From the NCBI RefSeq assembly GCF_900100155.1, contig NZ_FMTP01000002.1, positions 124,001 to 188,000 of the forward strand: a DNA stretch of 64,000 nucleotides, given 5' to 3'. Under the pieces are notes generated by a model. The model was not told the origin of the DNA. It searched no databases and saw nothing but the letters and a program-made list of their open reading frames with translations. This document shows positions 27,961 through 37,566 of this stretch, one piece after another (positions within the stretch are counted from its first letter, which is position 1; each line of letters opens with the position of its first letter). A program made the position numbers and the translations under genes. This stretch comes from Ancylobacter rudongensis (lineage in GTDB: Bacteria > Pseudomonadota > Alphaproteobacteria > Rhizobiales > Xanthobacteraceae).

Positions 27961-30255
27961 ATGAAATTCGGGGTTGGCCAGCCGTTTCGCCGGGTGGAGG
28001 ATCTGCGCTTCATCACCGGCACCGGCCGCTTCACCGACGACCACCGCTTTGAGGGCGAGGCGTTCGCCTGCGTGGTGCGCTCCCCTCTCGCCCACGGAGT
28101 GATCAACGGCGTCGACACCGCGTCCGCCCGCGCGATGCCCGGCGTACTGGACGTCTACACCGCGCAAGACCTCGCCAATGACGGGATCGGCGCCCTCCCC
28201 GTCGTCATCGTGCTGGATCACGCGGAGGGCGGGCGTATGCCTCTGCCCGCGCACACACTGCTGGCCGCCGGCAAGGTGCGCTATCTCGGCGAGCCGGTCG
28301 CCTTCGTGGTGGCGGAAACCGCGCGTGCCGCCATCGAGGCCGCCGAGGCCGTTGAGCTCGACATCTCCGACCTGCCCGCCGTGGTCGAGCCGGAGGCGGC
28401 GCTGGCGGACGGCGCGCCCCTGCTGTTCGACGAAGCCGCCGGCAATCTCGCCTTGCACTGGCAGCTCGGCGACAGCGCGGCGGTGGACGCCGCGCTCCAG
28501 GCCTCCACCCGGGTGGTGGAGTTGGAGCTCGTCAATAACCGCATCGTCGTCGCCTCGATGGAGCCGCGCAACGCCATCGGCCTTTATGACGGCCAGAGCG
28601 GGCAGTTCACCCTGGTTTCCGGCAGCCAGGGCAGCCACATGATCCGCGACTTCATGTTCGAGGGCGTGTTCGGCCTGCCGGCGGCAAAGCTGCGCGTCAT
28701 CACCCCGGATGTCGGCGGCGGCTTTGGTATGAAGGCCATTCCCTATCCCGAACAAGCGCTCGTGCTTTATGCCGCGCGCAAGCTGGGCCGCCCGGTACGC
28801 TGGCAATCGAGCCGTGCCGAGGCCTTTCTCTCCGACACGCAGGGGCGCGATAATCTCTCCCGTGCCACGCTGGGGCTGGATGCCGACTCCCGCTTCACCG
28901 CCTTGAAGGTGGAGACGCTGGCGAGCGCCGGCGGCGCGCTCTCCGCCTTCGGCGTCTACTGCCCAACCCTCTCCGGCCCGCCCATGGCACCCGGTGTCTA
29001 TGTCATTCCGTCCGTCGCCACCGATGTTCGCATCGCCTACACCAACAACGCGCCGATGGACGCCTATCGCGGCGCCGGCCGCCCGGAGGCCGCCTATCTC
29101 ATCGAGCGTTTGGTCGACAAGGCGGCGCGGGAGATCGGCCTGAGCCCGATCGCGCTGCGCGAGATCAACATGATCGCGCCCGAGGCTATGCCCCACCGCA
29201 CCGCGACCGGCGTCGTCTACGATTCCGGCGACTTCGCCAGCGTGATGAGGGCGGGCCTTGGGGCGGCGGACTGGGAGGGCTTTTCAGCCCGGCGCGATAG
29301 AGGCGACGGCCTTCTGCGCGGCATAGGCCTAGGCTATTACATCGAGCGCACCGGCGTGCCGGGCAACGAGGGCGCCGTGGTGCAGATCGGCACTGACGGC
29401 AGTGTCGTCGTCCATGTCGGCACCCAGTCGACCGGACAAGGACATGAGACCACCTATGTGCAGATGACCGCCGAAGCGCTGGGCATCGACCCTTCGCGCA
29501 TCGCGGTGAAGACGGGCGACACCGACCAACCGCTGCCCTCCGCCGGCGGCACGGTGGCCTCCCGCTCCATGGTGCATGGCGGCGGCGCCCTGCGCCTCGC
29601 CACCGGGGCGATTCTGGGCAAGGCGAGCCGGGAGGCCGCGCATATTCTCGCCGTCGACGAGCGCGAGCTGGAGTTCGATGCCGGCATCTTCCGGGTGCCC
29701 GGCACAAACCGTCATGTCGGGCTGCTGGAGGTTGCCGCGCAGGTGGGCGGGCTGGAAGGCGTCGGCGATTTCGAGCAGTTGGCCGGCACCTTCCCGAACG
29801 GTGCCCATGTCTGCGAGGTCGCGGTTGACCCGGAGACCGGGCACATCACGGTGGAACGCTACACGGTGGTCGACGATTTCGGCCGCACGCTCAATCCGCT
29901 GGTGCTCAGCGGGCAGGTGCATGGCGGCATCGCCCAAGGCATCGGCCAGGCGATGATAGAGCGCACGGTCTACGATCCCGATAGCGGCCAGCTGCTCTCG
30001 GGCTCGTTCATGGATTACGGCCTGCCGCGCGCCGACGACCTGCCCTTCTTCGATGTCTCGACCCACAACGTGCCCTGCACGACCAACCCGCTGGGCATCA
30101 AGGGCGCCGGGGAAGCCGGCGCCATCGGCGCGCCGCCCGCCCTCGTCAATGCAGTGGTGGATGCCCTGGCCCCGCTGGGCATCACCCATCTCGACATGCC
30201 CCTCACCCCCGCGCGGGTATGGGAGGCAATACGAGAGGCGCAGACAAAGGGGTGA
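27961..30255 (+). CDS. CoxL-type molybdopterin large subunit, orphan
   Basis: The 764-residue protein is a xanthine dehydrogenase-family large subunit: GQPFRRVEDLRFITGTGRFTDD at the start, PDVGGGFGMKA, the standard AYRGAGRPEAAYLIERLVD, and LGIKGAGEAGAIGAP with the catalytic glutamate. No medium or small subunit follows it; the next gene is convergent after 7 bp. The CoxG/S/M trio at 5530-7431 lacks a large subunit, so these may form one enzyme from two loci. Alternatively it shares the subunits of the divergent operon. It is not a form I CO dehydrogenase. Confidence 0.85.
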   Translation: MKFGVGQPFRRVEDLRFITGTGRFTDDHRFEGEAFACVVRSPLAHGVINGVDTASARAMPGVLDVYTAQDLANDGIGALPVVIVLDHAEGGRMPLPAHTLLAAGKVRYLGEPVAFVVAETARAAIEAAEAVELDISDLPAVVEPEAALADGAPLLFDEAAGNLALHWQLGDSAAVDAALQASTRVVELELVNNRIVVASMEPRNAIGLYDGQSGQFTLVSGSQGSHMIRDFMFEGVFGLPAAKLRVITPDVGGGFGMKAIPYPEQALVLYAARKLGRPVRWQSSRAEAFLSDTQGRDNLSRATLGLDADSRFTALKVETLASAGGALSAFGVYCPTLSGPPMAPGVYVIPSVATDVRIAYTNNAPMDAYRGAGRPEAAYLIERLVDKAAREIGLSPIALREINMIAPEAMPHRTATGVVYDSGDFASVMRAGLGAADWEGFSARRDRGDGLLRGIGLGYYIERTGVPGNEGAVVQIGTDGSVVVHVGTQSTGQGHETTYVQMTAEALGIDPSRIAVKTGDTDQPLPSAGGTVASRSMVHGGGALRLATGAILGKASREAAHILAVDERELEFDAGIFRVPGTNRHVGLLEVAAQVGGLEGVGDFEQLAGTFPNGAHVCEVAVDPETGHITVERYTVVDDFGRTLNPLVLSGQVHGGIAQGIGQAMIERTVYDPDSGQLLSGSFMDYGLPRADDLPFFDVSTHNVPCTTNPLGIKGAGEAGAIGAPPALVNAVVDALAPLGITHLDMPLTPARVWEAIREAQTKG

Positions 30256-30262
30256 CGGGCAC

Positions 30263-30982
30263 TCAGGGCAGGTCCGGCAAGGTCGCGTCGACTGGCCACC
30301 ATCCGTCCGCGCGCAGGGTGAACAGCGGGCAGCCATAGGCGGCGCGCACCTGCTCGGGAGCCAGCATGCCTTCCATCGGGGCTACCCAACGGTTGGTCTG
30401 CTTCATCGCCACCACCATGCCGGCAAGGCTCGCGCCGGCCCTCTCCAGCAGGCGGCCGGCGGCGCGTGCGGTCGCTCCGGTCGAGATCGCGTCGTCCACC
30501 AGCAGCACGCGGCGCGCCTCGACCAGCGGCAGCAGGTTGGGGTCGAGCCGCAGGTGCTTGCCTGCCTCCGGACTGGTGATGGAGGATACGGGTTCTGAGA
30601 GGTCGTCGCGGTACCAGAACTTTTTGGAGTAGCCGAGCGGAACGTAGCGCGGCTGCCCCAGCCGCTCCGCCACGAGGGCGGCAAAGGAGAGGCCGAGCGT
30701 CGGCAGACCGACGACGCAGTCCGCCTGGAGCGCCCGCGCCTCCTGCGCCATCGCATCGGCCAGAGAGCTCACCACCGCATGCGAGGCCTGGTTGGCAATC
30801 AGTGAGGCGGCGGCGTGGACGCCATCGGGCAGGCGGCGCAGCGGCAGAACGAGAACCTGCCCGTCCGCCAGCCGCACCGGATAGCCATGGCGATGCGGCG
30901 GGGTGAAGGAAAAGCGCGCGGGAGGCTCGTTGGCCAGTTCCTGCCAATAGGCCAGCGTCGGTTCGGTGAAGTCCTCGCTCAC
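30263..30982 (-). CDS. Phosphoribosyltransferase-like protein
   Basis: The 239-residue protein has a type I phosphoribosyltransferase PRPP loop, VLLVDDAISTGATA, near residue 160, and a VVGLPTLGLSFAALVAERLG segment before it, as in the orotate/adenine PRT fold. Function is unknown; some members are regulators rather than enzymes. It is the last gene of the eight-gene leftward Mal-type operon and overlaps the stop of the GMC oxidoreductase by 4 bp. Confidence 0.72.
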   Translation of the reverse strand: MSEDFTEPTLAYWQELANEPPARFSFTPPHRHGYPVRLADGQVLVLPLRRLPDGVHAAASLIANQASHAVVSSLADAMAQEARALQADCVVGLPTLGLSFAALVAERLGQPRYVPLGYSKKFWYRDDLSEPVSSITSPEAGKHLRLDPNLLPLVEARRVLLVDDAISTGATARAAGRLLERAGASLAGMVVAMKQTNRWVAPMEGMLAPEQVRAAYGCPLFTLRADGWWPVDATLPDLP

Positions 30983-32541
30983 AGCGCGCCGGCCGCCATC
31001 TGGCGTGTCATGAAATCGGCCTGCCGGATCGCCAGCGCGACGATGGTCAGCGTCGGGTTGCAGGCGCCGCCGGTAGCAAAGGCGCTGCCATCGGCGATGA
31101 ACAGGTTCGGCACCTCATGGGCGCGGCCTTGCCCGTCGAGGACGCCGTCCTCGGCTTTCGCGCTCATGCGGTTGGAGCCGAGATTGTGGCTGGCGGGATA
31201 GGCCGGCGCCTCGATGGAGCGCTTTGCCCCCGCCGCCTGATGGATGGCGGTCATGGTCTTGTAGCCATGGCTGCGCATCTTCAAATCGTTGGGGTGCTCG
31301 TCATAATGGATGTTGGCGACCGGCACGCCGAAGGCGTCGAGCTCATCGGTCAGCGTGATGCGGTTGCCGGCCTGCGGCATGTCCTCGCCGGAAAGCAGCA
31401 TGCCGGCCATATGCGCGTATTGCTCGATGACGCCGGCAAAATCGCGCCCCCACCAGCCCGGATCGAGGAAGGCGGCGGTGGTCGGCAGCCCCATGGAGTT
31501 CAGCTCGACATAATAGCCGCCGGCAAAGCCGCGCGCGGGGTCATGGCGAACGAAATCATCGACCATGCCGGTCATGATCTCGCCGCGGTGCATGTTCACC
31601 GGCTTGTCGAACACCGACCAGACGGTCTGGATGATGTGGCGCAGATAATAGCGTCCGACATTGCCGTGGCCATTCGCCAGCCCATGCGCGAACATCCCGC
31701 TGGCGGAGTGCAGCAGCAGGCGGGAGCTTTCCACGCAATTGCCCGCCAGCACCACCGCCCGCGCCCTCTGCCGGTGACGCGTGCCGGCCGCGTCCACATA
31801 GACCACGCCTGACGCCTTGCCGGCCGCATCGTGCTCGATGAAAACCGCTCGGCTTTGCGGGCGCAGCTCCAGCTTTCCGGTGGCGAGGGCGCGCGGAATC
31901 TCGACATTCAGCGTCGACCAGCGCGAGCCCACCTTGTCGCCCGTGACGGTGAATCCGTCCTGGATCGTCGCCGGGCGACCGTCATAGGGGATGGGGTTGA
32001 TCGCCTGCCGTCCTGTCGAGGCGTTCAGCCCCAGCGCCGTGGCCCCCGCATACATCACCTTGAAATTGTTGTTCGCCGGCAGACCGGGCAGGCCATTGGT
32101 GCGGGTCACGCCCATCTTGGCCTCGGCGAGGTGGTAATAGGGCTCCAGTTCGTCCAGCGTGAGCGGCCAGTCGATCAGGCTGGCGCCGGGAATGTCGCCA
32201 TAAACGGTACGGGCGCGCATCTCGTCGGCGATCAGGCGGTAGCAGCAGCCGGACCAGTGCGTGGTGGTGCCGCCGACCACCTGGCAGCTCCAGCTCGGCG
32301 TCAGCGGATGGTCGCGGGCGACGCGCCAGTCGCCCGACGCCGTGCGCTTGTCGAGCCAGGACAGCATCTCGTAGCCGCCCCATTCGTCATTGACGAAATC
32401 CTCGGCAGTCAGATGCTTGCCGGCTTCCAGCAGCACCACATCGACGCCGCGGCGGGTCAACTCATGCGCCAGCGTGCCGCCGCCCGCACCGGAACCGATG
32501 ATGACGACGACGCCGGCATCGTCGAGTTCATACTGTGTCAT
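30979..32541 (-). CDS. GMC-family FAD oxidoreductase (sugar/polyol dehydrogenase-like)
   Basis: The 520-residue protein has the FAD-binding VVIIGSGAGGGTLAHEL near residue 10, E35 in LLEAGKH, and a GMC C-terminal block with SHNLGSNRMSAKAEDGVLD and FIADGSAFATGGACNPTLTI. The pattern matches the alpha subunits of FAD-dependent sugar dehydrogenases. The start at 32541 places the Rossmann fold near the N-terminus. The preceding gene encodes a gluconate-2-dehydrogenase-subunit-3-like protein, the usual partner. Together with the ABC importer it may oxidise an imported sugar or polyol. There is no signal peptide. Confidence 0.83.
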   Translation of the reverse strand: MTQYELDDAGVVVIIGSGAGGGTLAHELTRRGVDVVLLEAGKHLTAEDFVNDEWGGYEMLSWLDKRTASGDWRVARDHPLTPSWSCQVVGGTTTHWSGCCYRLIADEMRARTVYGDIPGASLIDWPLTLDELEPYYHLAEAKMGVTRTNGLPGLPANNNFKVMYAGATALGLNASTGRQAINPIPYDGRPATIQDGFTVTGDKVGSRWSTLNVEIPRALATGKLELRPQSRAVFIEHDAAGKASGVVYVDAAGTRHRQRARAVVLAGNCVESSRLLLHSASGMFAHGLANGHGNVGRYYLRHIIQTVWSVFDKPVNMHRGEIMTGMVDDFVRHDPARGFAGGYYVELNSMGLPTTAAFLDPGWWGRDFAGVIEQYAHMAGMLLSGEDMPQAGNRITLTDELDAFGVPVANIHYDEHPNDLKMRSHGYKTMTAIHQAAGAKRSIEAPAYPASHNLGSNRMSAKAEDGVLDGQGRAHEVPNLFIADGSAFATGGACNPTLTIVALAIRQADFMTRQMAAGAL

Positions 32542-32566
32542 CCTGGCACCCTTGCTGTGAGCGGAA

Positions 32567-33073
32567 TCAGACGCCGGCCGGAGGTTCCGGCAGCCAGTCG
32601 AGATCGTTGAAGCCGCGCGCCACATACCCGCCGAGATGCACCGAGGCGCCCTCATAGCCGAAGGCCTGCCAGACCTCGACATCGTCATAGAGGAAGCGGA
32701 CGGTGGAGCGCTGGACCAGCCGGAAGGCCGCGCTGGTCTCCATCTCCTTCAGCACCGCCACCCGGTAGCTCTCTGACAGTTCGCGGAAGGGCAATGGCAT
32801 CGTCGCGTCCGCGCGGTCGACGAATTCGGCGAAGGACTGCGCGGCGGCGGGCGAGTGTGACGCCATTCGGTCGAAATGCAGGATGACGCGGCGATAGACC
32901 CGCTCGGGCAGCCCGTCATGTGGATAGAGGGTGCGGGCGGCGGCGAGGAGCGTATGCGCCACGTCGCGGTCGAGGATCGTCAGCGCCTCGACCCATTCCG
33001 GTCCGTCCGCGACCTCGATCGGTGGCGGCAGCTTCGGATCCTTGTAAGCGTTGATCCCGTTCATTCCGATCAT
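32567..33073 (-). CDS. Gluconate 2-dehydrogenase subunit 3-like protein
   Basis: The 168-residue protein resembles subunit 3 of FAD-dependent sugar/gluconate dehydrogenases: LTILDRDVAHTLLAAARTLYPHD, then FLYDDVEVWQAFGYEG near the end. Usually this subunit carries a Tat signal that exports its GMC partner, but none is seen here, suggesting a cytoplasmic complex. The ATG at 33073 overlaps the stop of the permease gene by 4 bp; an internal ATG at 33064 with a better-spaced AAGGG is an alternative. Confidence 0.7.
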   Translation of the reverse strand: MIGMNGINAYKDPKLPPPIEVADGPEWVEALTILDRDVAHTLLAAARTLYPHDGLPERVYRRVILHFDRMASHSPAAAQSFAEFVDRADATMPLPFRELSESYRVAVLKEMETSAAFRLVQRSTVRFLYDDVEVWQAFGYEGASVHLGGYVARGFNDLDWLPEPPAGV

Positions 33074-33906
33074 CCCTTCACCGCGCCGAGGGTGAGGCCG
33101 CGCACGATGTGACGTTGCAAGACAAAGACCACTGCGAGGACGGGCAGCAGCGCCGTCATGCCGACCACCGCCATCTCGCCCCAGCGCACGCCCTGCGAGG
33201 TGATGAGCTTGGGAATGGACACGGGTAGCGTCTGCACCGCACGTCCGCCGAGCATGAAGGCGAACAGGAACTCGTTCCAGGCGAAGATGAAGCACAGCAC
33301 GGCCGTGGCGACGATGCCGTTGCGCAGCAGCGGGAACACCACGCGGCGGAAGATCTGCGGCTTCGACCAGCCTTCCAGCGCCGCCGCCTCCTCCAGTTCC
33401 ACCGGCAAATCGCGGCAGAAGGAGCGCAGCACCCAGATGTAGAAAGACAGGTTGAAGGTCATATAGGCCAGCGTCAGCCCGAGGAAGGTGTCGAGCAGGC
33501 CGACCTTGGCGAAGATCAGGTAGAAGGGAATGACGAGACACACTGGCGGGGCCATGCGCGAGGCGAGGATGAATAGAAACAGGTCATCCTTCGCGCGCAT
33601 CTCGAAGCGGGCAAAAGCATAGGCGGCCGGCGTGCCGATGATGACCACCAGTGCGGTGGACACCGTGCACAGAAGGAACGAGGTCAAAAGGTACCAGTGG
33701 AAGCCGTGCTCAAGCACGTAGCTGAAATGCTCCAGCGTCGGCACGAACAGAAACTGCGTCGGCCGTGCGAACATGGCGTCGTTCGGCTTCACCATCATCG
33801 ACGCCATCCAGAAGATGGGAAACAGCATGATGGCGGCGTAGACGACCGTGATGCTGGTCCAGAGCAGTGCCGTCGAGCCTTCGGGGCGGCTTTGTGCTTC
33901 GGCCAT
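33070..33906 (-). CDS. MalG-type ABC sugar permease
   Basis: A 278-residue permease with six hydrophobic segments and the EAA coupling loop ELEEAAALEGWSKPQIFRRVVFPLL near residue 185, typical of MalG/CUT1 permeases. It works with the MalF-type protein immediately upstream (11 bp gap) and two ATPases. The start at 33906 avoids a longer artefact reading through the preceding permease. Confidence 0.88.
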   Translation of the reverse strand: MAEAQSRPEGSTALLWTSITVVYAAIMLFPIFWMASMMVKPNDAMFARPTQFLFVPTLEHFSYVLEHGFHWYLLTSFLLCTVSTALVVIIGTPAAYAFARFEMRAKDDLFLFILASRMAPPVCLVIPFYLIFAKVGLLDTFLGLTLAYMTFNLSFYIWVLRSFCRDLPVELEEAAALEGWSKPQIFRRVVFPLLRNGIVATAVLCFIFAWNEFLFAFMLGGRAVQTLPVSIPKLITSQGVRWGEMAVVGMTALLPVLAVVFVLQRHIVRGLTLGAVKG

Positions 33907-33917
33907 GGCGGGGTTCC

Positions 33918-34841
33918 TCAGAAGGCGTTCAGGCGCTTCTTGGCGACCTGGTAGAAGACATTGCAGAAGGCAAAGAAGGCGAGCCACACCAGCACTGCGA
34001 GCGCCGAGGCCTCGCCGATGTTCCAGAACTCGAACGTCATCTTGTTGGCGAGGATGGAGGGCGTCTCGGTGGCAATGCCCGGGCCGCCGCCGGTGAGGAT
34101 GTAGATGGTGTCGAACACCTTGAAGGCGTCGATGAAGCGCAGCAGCCCGATGACCGCCAGCAGCGGTGTCATCATCGGCAGGGTGATGTGGAAGAACATC
34201 TGCAACGGGCTCGCGCCATCCACCGCCGCCGCCCGATAGGGACCCGTGGGCAGCGCCTGCAGGCCGGCAAAGAAGGCCAGCATCATGAAGGGCGTCCACT
34301 GCCAGATATCGACAAAGATCAGCGCATAGAGGGCGTATTCGGGCGAGGCGAAGACCGAAGTCCCCTCAAGCAGATTGAAGCGTTCCAGCACATTGTAGGA
34401 GAAAAACCCCCAAGAGCCGGCCAGCATGATCTTCCACAGCAGCCCGACCACGATCGGCGCCATCATGGTCGGCATGAACAGCAGCGGCACCAGAAGGGAA
34501 CGCCCGCGCACATTCTGGTTCAGCACCAGCGCGCCGGCCAGCCCGAGCATGAATTCCACCGGCACCGCGATCAGCACGAAAGTGGCGGCGACGCCGATGG
34601 AGTTCCAGAAGCGCGGATCGGTGAGCAGCACCGCGTAATTGTCGAAGCCGACAAAGTCGGTCACGCGGCCGAACTTGGCGGCGTGGAAGCTCAGATAGAT
34701 CGTGTAGAGGAACGGCACGAGCGAGACCACGACCAGCATGATCATCGACGGCGCGATGAGAAGGTAGGGGTACCAGAGCCGCTCGCGCGGCGCCCGAATG
34801 ACGCCCTCCGCTGGGGTGATCGTGTCGCTTGCGCTTGCCAT
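33918..34841 (-). CDS. MalF-type ABC sugar permease
   Basis: A 307-residue CUT1 permease. The membrane segments start near residue 25 (YPYLLIAPSMIMLVVVSLVPF) and the coupling loop AAAVDGASPLQMFFHITLPMM is near residue 215. It pairs with the MalG-type protein. I chose the ATG at 34841; one 36 bp upstream is also possible. A 156-bp gap separates it from the binding-protein gene. Confidence 0.87.
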   Translation of the reverse strand: MASASDTITPAEGVIRAPRERLWYPYLLIAPSMIMLVVVSLVPFLYTIYLSFHAAKFGRVTDFVGFDNYAVLLTDPRFWNSIGVAATFVLIAVPVEFMLGLAGALVLNQNVRGRSLLVPLLFMPTMMAPIVVGLLWKIMLAGSWGFFSYNVLERFNLLEGTSVFASPEYALYALIFVDIWQWTPFMMLAFFAGLQALPTGPYRAAAVDGASPLQMFFHITLPMMTPLLAVIGLLRFIDAFKVFDTIYILTGGGPGIATETPSILANKMTFEFWNIGEASALAVLVWLAFFAFCNVFYQVAKKRLNAF

Positions 34842-34997
34842 GGATAGGTCCGTTCTCCGGGTTTCGGCACGCATTGCCCCGCCCGCGAAGCGAGGCCGCG
34901 GCATCTGGAGGGAGCGGCGAGCCCCTCGCTCCATCCCTCTCCCCCATGGGGGAGAGGGAGCCGATCCTGTTCAGTTCAATCGATCAAGCCAGGCCGT

Positions 34998-36398
34998 TCA
35001 CAGCAGGCAGCTGGTGCAGAGCTTTAGGAGTTCCGCCTGGCCCTTCTTCGCGCCCTCTTCCGGCGAGATCCGGCCAAGGCCGACTTCCTGCGCGACGCCG
35101 CTCATCACGTCGTAGATCTCGTAGAATTTCGGCATCTTCGGCTTGGCCTCGGCCACGTCGAGGGTCGCCTTCATCGCCACATACAGCGTCTTGTTGGCCG
35201 AGCCGGTGATCGCCGGCAGCGCCCAGGAGGATTCGCGGATCGGCACACCGCCGGAGCCGAGGGCGATCAGCTTGTCCTGCTGCTTCTTGTCGGCAAGCCA
35301 CTGCAGGAAGATGAAGGTGGCCTCGGGATTCTTGGAGGCGGCGCTGATGACGGTGACCGACGGCTCGGCCTCGGCGTAGCGCTCCGTCGAGCCGGCCTTG
35401 ATCGGGATCGGGCCGTAGACGAACTTGCCGGCGAGCGGCGAGACGCCGGGCTTGTCGATGCCGAGCACGAAGTCCGACCAGGCGATGGACTGCGCGGCGA
35501 TGCCATTGCCCATCACGGTCGGCACGTCGACCAGCGAATATTCAGCGATGCCGGGCGGGGCGAAGGTCCAGAGCTCGTGCCACATCTTCAGCGCGGCGAC
35601 GGTCTGCGGGCTGTCGAAGTCCGGCTTGCCGGCGGCGTCGATCAGGTTGCCGCCATAGTTCTTGACGAAATTGTTCCACAGCGTCGGGAAGGTCGAGCCG
35701 CCCTTGATACCCTCAAGCACGATCCCGTAGAAATCGCTCTCCAGCGGCTTGCCGGCGAGCATCGCGCCCTTCTTTCGGGTGAAGAATTCGGCGATGTCGC
35801 GCATCTGCTCGATGGTGGCGGCCGGCGCCAGCTCATAGCCATACTTGGCCTTGAACGCTTCCTTCTCGCCGGGATCGTTCAGCAGGTCGGCGCGCGCCCA
35901 GTAAATCTGGTTGTAGTTCCAGTTGATGAAGGAATACTGCTTTTCGCCGACAAAGGCCGCCGTCTTGAACGGGTTCTGGATGAAGTCCGCCGAATTGAGG
36001 TTGGGGTTGGCGAGCTTCGGATCGGCAACGAAATCATTCAGCTCGCGGATCACCCCGGCCGAGATCATCGGGCCGAGCTGAAAGCCGTGCAGCATGATGG
36101 CGTCGTAATAGCCACGGCCGGACAGCATGTCGGCCTGGCCCTTGTTGATGACCTCGAAATGGTTGAGCAGTTCCCACTCCACCTTGATCCCGGTCTCTTT
36201 CTCAAAGTCCGGGACGATCTTGGACAGAGTTTCCTGCAGCGGCGTGATCTCGTCGAGCACGCGGATCGTGCTGCCCTTATAGGGCTTGGCCGCCTCGGCA
36301 TAGAAGGACGTGTCGTCCGCCTGCGCCGGCACAAGCGGCGCCATCAGCACCGTGGAGGCCGCCAAGGCGGCGGCGAAACACCAGAACCTGCTCTTCAT
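34998..36398 (-). CDS. Periplasmic sugar/polyol-binding protein (CUT1 family)
   Basis: The 466-residue precursor has a Sec signal peptide (MKSRFWCFAAALAASTVLM to QADD near residue 28). A family 1 extracellular solute-binding fold follows, with LSKIVPDFEKETGIKVEWEL near residue 65. Ligand is unknown. Its gene lies between the ATPase genes and the permease genes. The paired MalK-like ATPases resemble the arrangement in rhizobial glycerol transporters (GlpSTPQV), so a polyol ligand is one possibility. Confidence 0.87.
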   Translation of the reverse strand: MKSRFWCFAAALAASTVLMAPLVPAQADDTSFYAEAAKPYKGSTIRVLDEITPLQETLSKIVPDFEKETGIKVEWELLNHFEVINKGQADMLSGRGYYDAIMLHGFQLGPMISAGVIRELNDFVADPKLANPNLNSADFIQNPFKTAAFVGEKQYSFINWNYNQIYWARADLLNDPGEKEAFKAKYGYELAPAATIEQMRDIAEFFTRKKGAMLAGKPLESDFYGIVLEGIKGGSTFPTLWNNFVKNYGGNLIDAAGKPDFDSPQTVAALKMWHELWTFAPPGIAEYSLVDVPTVMGNGIAAQSIAWSDFVLGIDKPGVSPLAGKFVYGPIPIKAGSTERYAEAEPSVTVISAASKNPEATFIFLQWLADKKQQDKLIALGSGGVPIRESSWALPAITGSANKTLYVAMKATLDVAEAKPKMPKFYEIYDVMSGVAQEVGLGRISPEEGAKKGQAELLKLCTSCLL

Positions 36399-36429
36399 CG
36401 CTCTTTCCCTCTGTTTGTCGTCAGCGGCT

Positions 36430-37566
36430 TCAAGTGCCGGGCAGCGCGCGGCCCGTCGTCCCGTCGAAAAGCGCAAGACCGTCCTTCGGGAACATCAGTC
36501 CCACCGACCGGCCGATGCCATCGCCCGCGCCGCTCCCGAGAGAGGCGGCAATGGCCATGCTCGTCTTCGCCTTGGCGAGCAGGGCGCCGAGATCGAGAGT
36601 GACGATGGCGTGCTTTCCGAACGGCTCGTTGGAATAGATTTCGGCGCCCACCGCGCCGGGCGCATCCGCAGCGGCGAAGGCGATATCGTCCGGCCGCACG
36701 CCGAGACTGACGCCCTCGCTCCCGGCCTGCTCGGCGACCCGGACGAGGGCGGCGGGCAAGGCGATCCGCAGATCACGGCGGGTGAAGAACACTGTGCCGC
36801 TCTCTCGCGCCAGCTGCCCCTCGATCAAATTCATCGGCGGATCACCAAGAAGCCGGGCAACTCGTGTACTGGCCGGCCGCTGCCAGATGTCCTCCGGAGT
36901 GCCGACCTGCTCGACCCGCCCGCCATCAATCACCACCACGCGGTCGCCGACAGACAGCGCCTCCATGCCGTCCGGCGTCGACCACAGGGTCGGCGCCTCC
37001 TGGCGGGCGAGCCGGCGGCGGATTTCGCCGCGCAGCTTGTGGCGCAGCTTGGCGTCGAGATGCGAGATCGGCTCGTCGAGAATGTAGAGATCCGGCACCT
37101 GCACCAAGGTTCGAGCAAGCGCCACGCGCTGCTTCTGCCCGCCCGAGAGCGCACCGGGCAGGCGTTCGCCTAGATGGCGTATTTCCAGCAGCTCCAGCAC
37201 TTCGTCGACGCGCGCGGCGGCGAGGGCCGGATCGAGCCGGCCGCTTGGGGCCTGCAGCGGAGAGAGTGCGTTTCCGTGCACGGTGAGGTGCGGATAGAGC
37301 GCATAGGATTCGAACATCAGCGCGACGCGCCGCTGTTGCGGCGGCACGCCTGCGAGAGCACGGCCGCCCAGCGTCACGCTGCCGGCATCGGGCTGCTCAA
37401 GGCCGGCAAGGATGCGGCAGAAGGTGCTCTTGCCGGCGCCCGAGGGCCCGGTGATCGCCACAAGCTCGCCCGGCGCGATGTCGATGCCGACATTATGCAG
37501 AACCTGCTGCGCGAAGCTCTTCGAGATGCCGCGTGCGGCAAGCCCGGACGAAACCGATGCGCTCAT
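36430..37566 (-). CDS. MalK-type ABC ATPase (second of two)
   Basis: The 378-residue ATPase has Walker A GPSGAGKST near residue 40, signature LSGGQKQRVALARTL and Walker B LYILDEPISHLDAK. The C-terminal half is a TOBE-type regulatory domain. The Q-loop region reads ALMFESYALYPHLTV. The position after the DE-P-SHLD block where most MalK proteins have a histidine switch (TH) reads TPDGMEALSVGD. It overlaps the first ATPase gene by 4 bp and lies 31 bp before the binding-protein gene. Confidence 0.87.
   Translation of the reverse strand: MSASVSSGLAARGISKSFAQQVLHNVGIDIAPGELVAITGPSGAGKSTFCRILAGLEQPDAGSVTLGGRALAGVPPQQRRVALMFESYALYPHLTVHGNALSPLQAPSGRLDPALAAARVDEVLELLEIRHLGERLPGALSGGQKQRVALARTLVQVPDLYILDEPISHLDAKLRHKLRGEIRRRLARQEAPTLWSTPDGMEALSVGDRVVVIDGGRVEQVGTPEDIWQRPASTRVARLLGDPPMNLIEGQLARESGTVFFTRRDLRIALPAALVRVAEQAGSEGVSLGVRPDDIAFAAADAPGAVGAEIYSNEPFGKHAIVTLDLGALLAKAKTSMAIAASLGSGAGDGIGRSVGLMFPKDGLALFDGTTGRALPGT

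Noticed and set aside
23370..30255. Carbon-monoxide dehydrogenase genes
   Set aside because: Neither large subunit has the AYXCSFR active-site loop of CO dehydrogenase; only the family relationship is supported.
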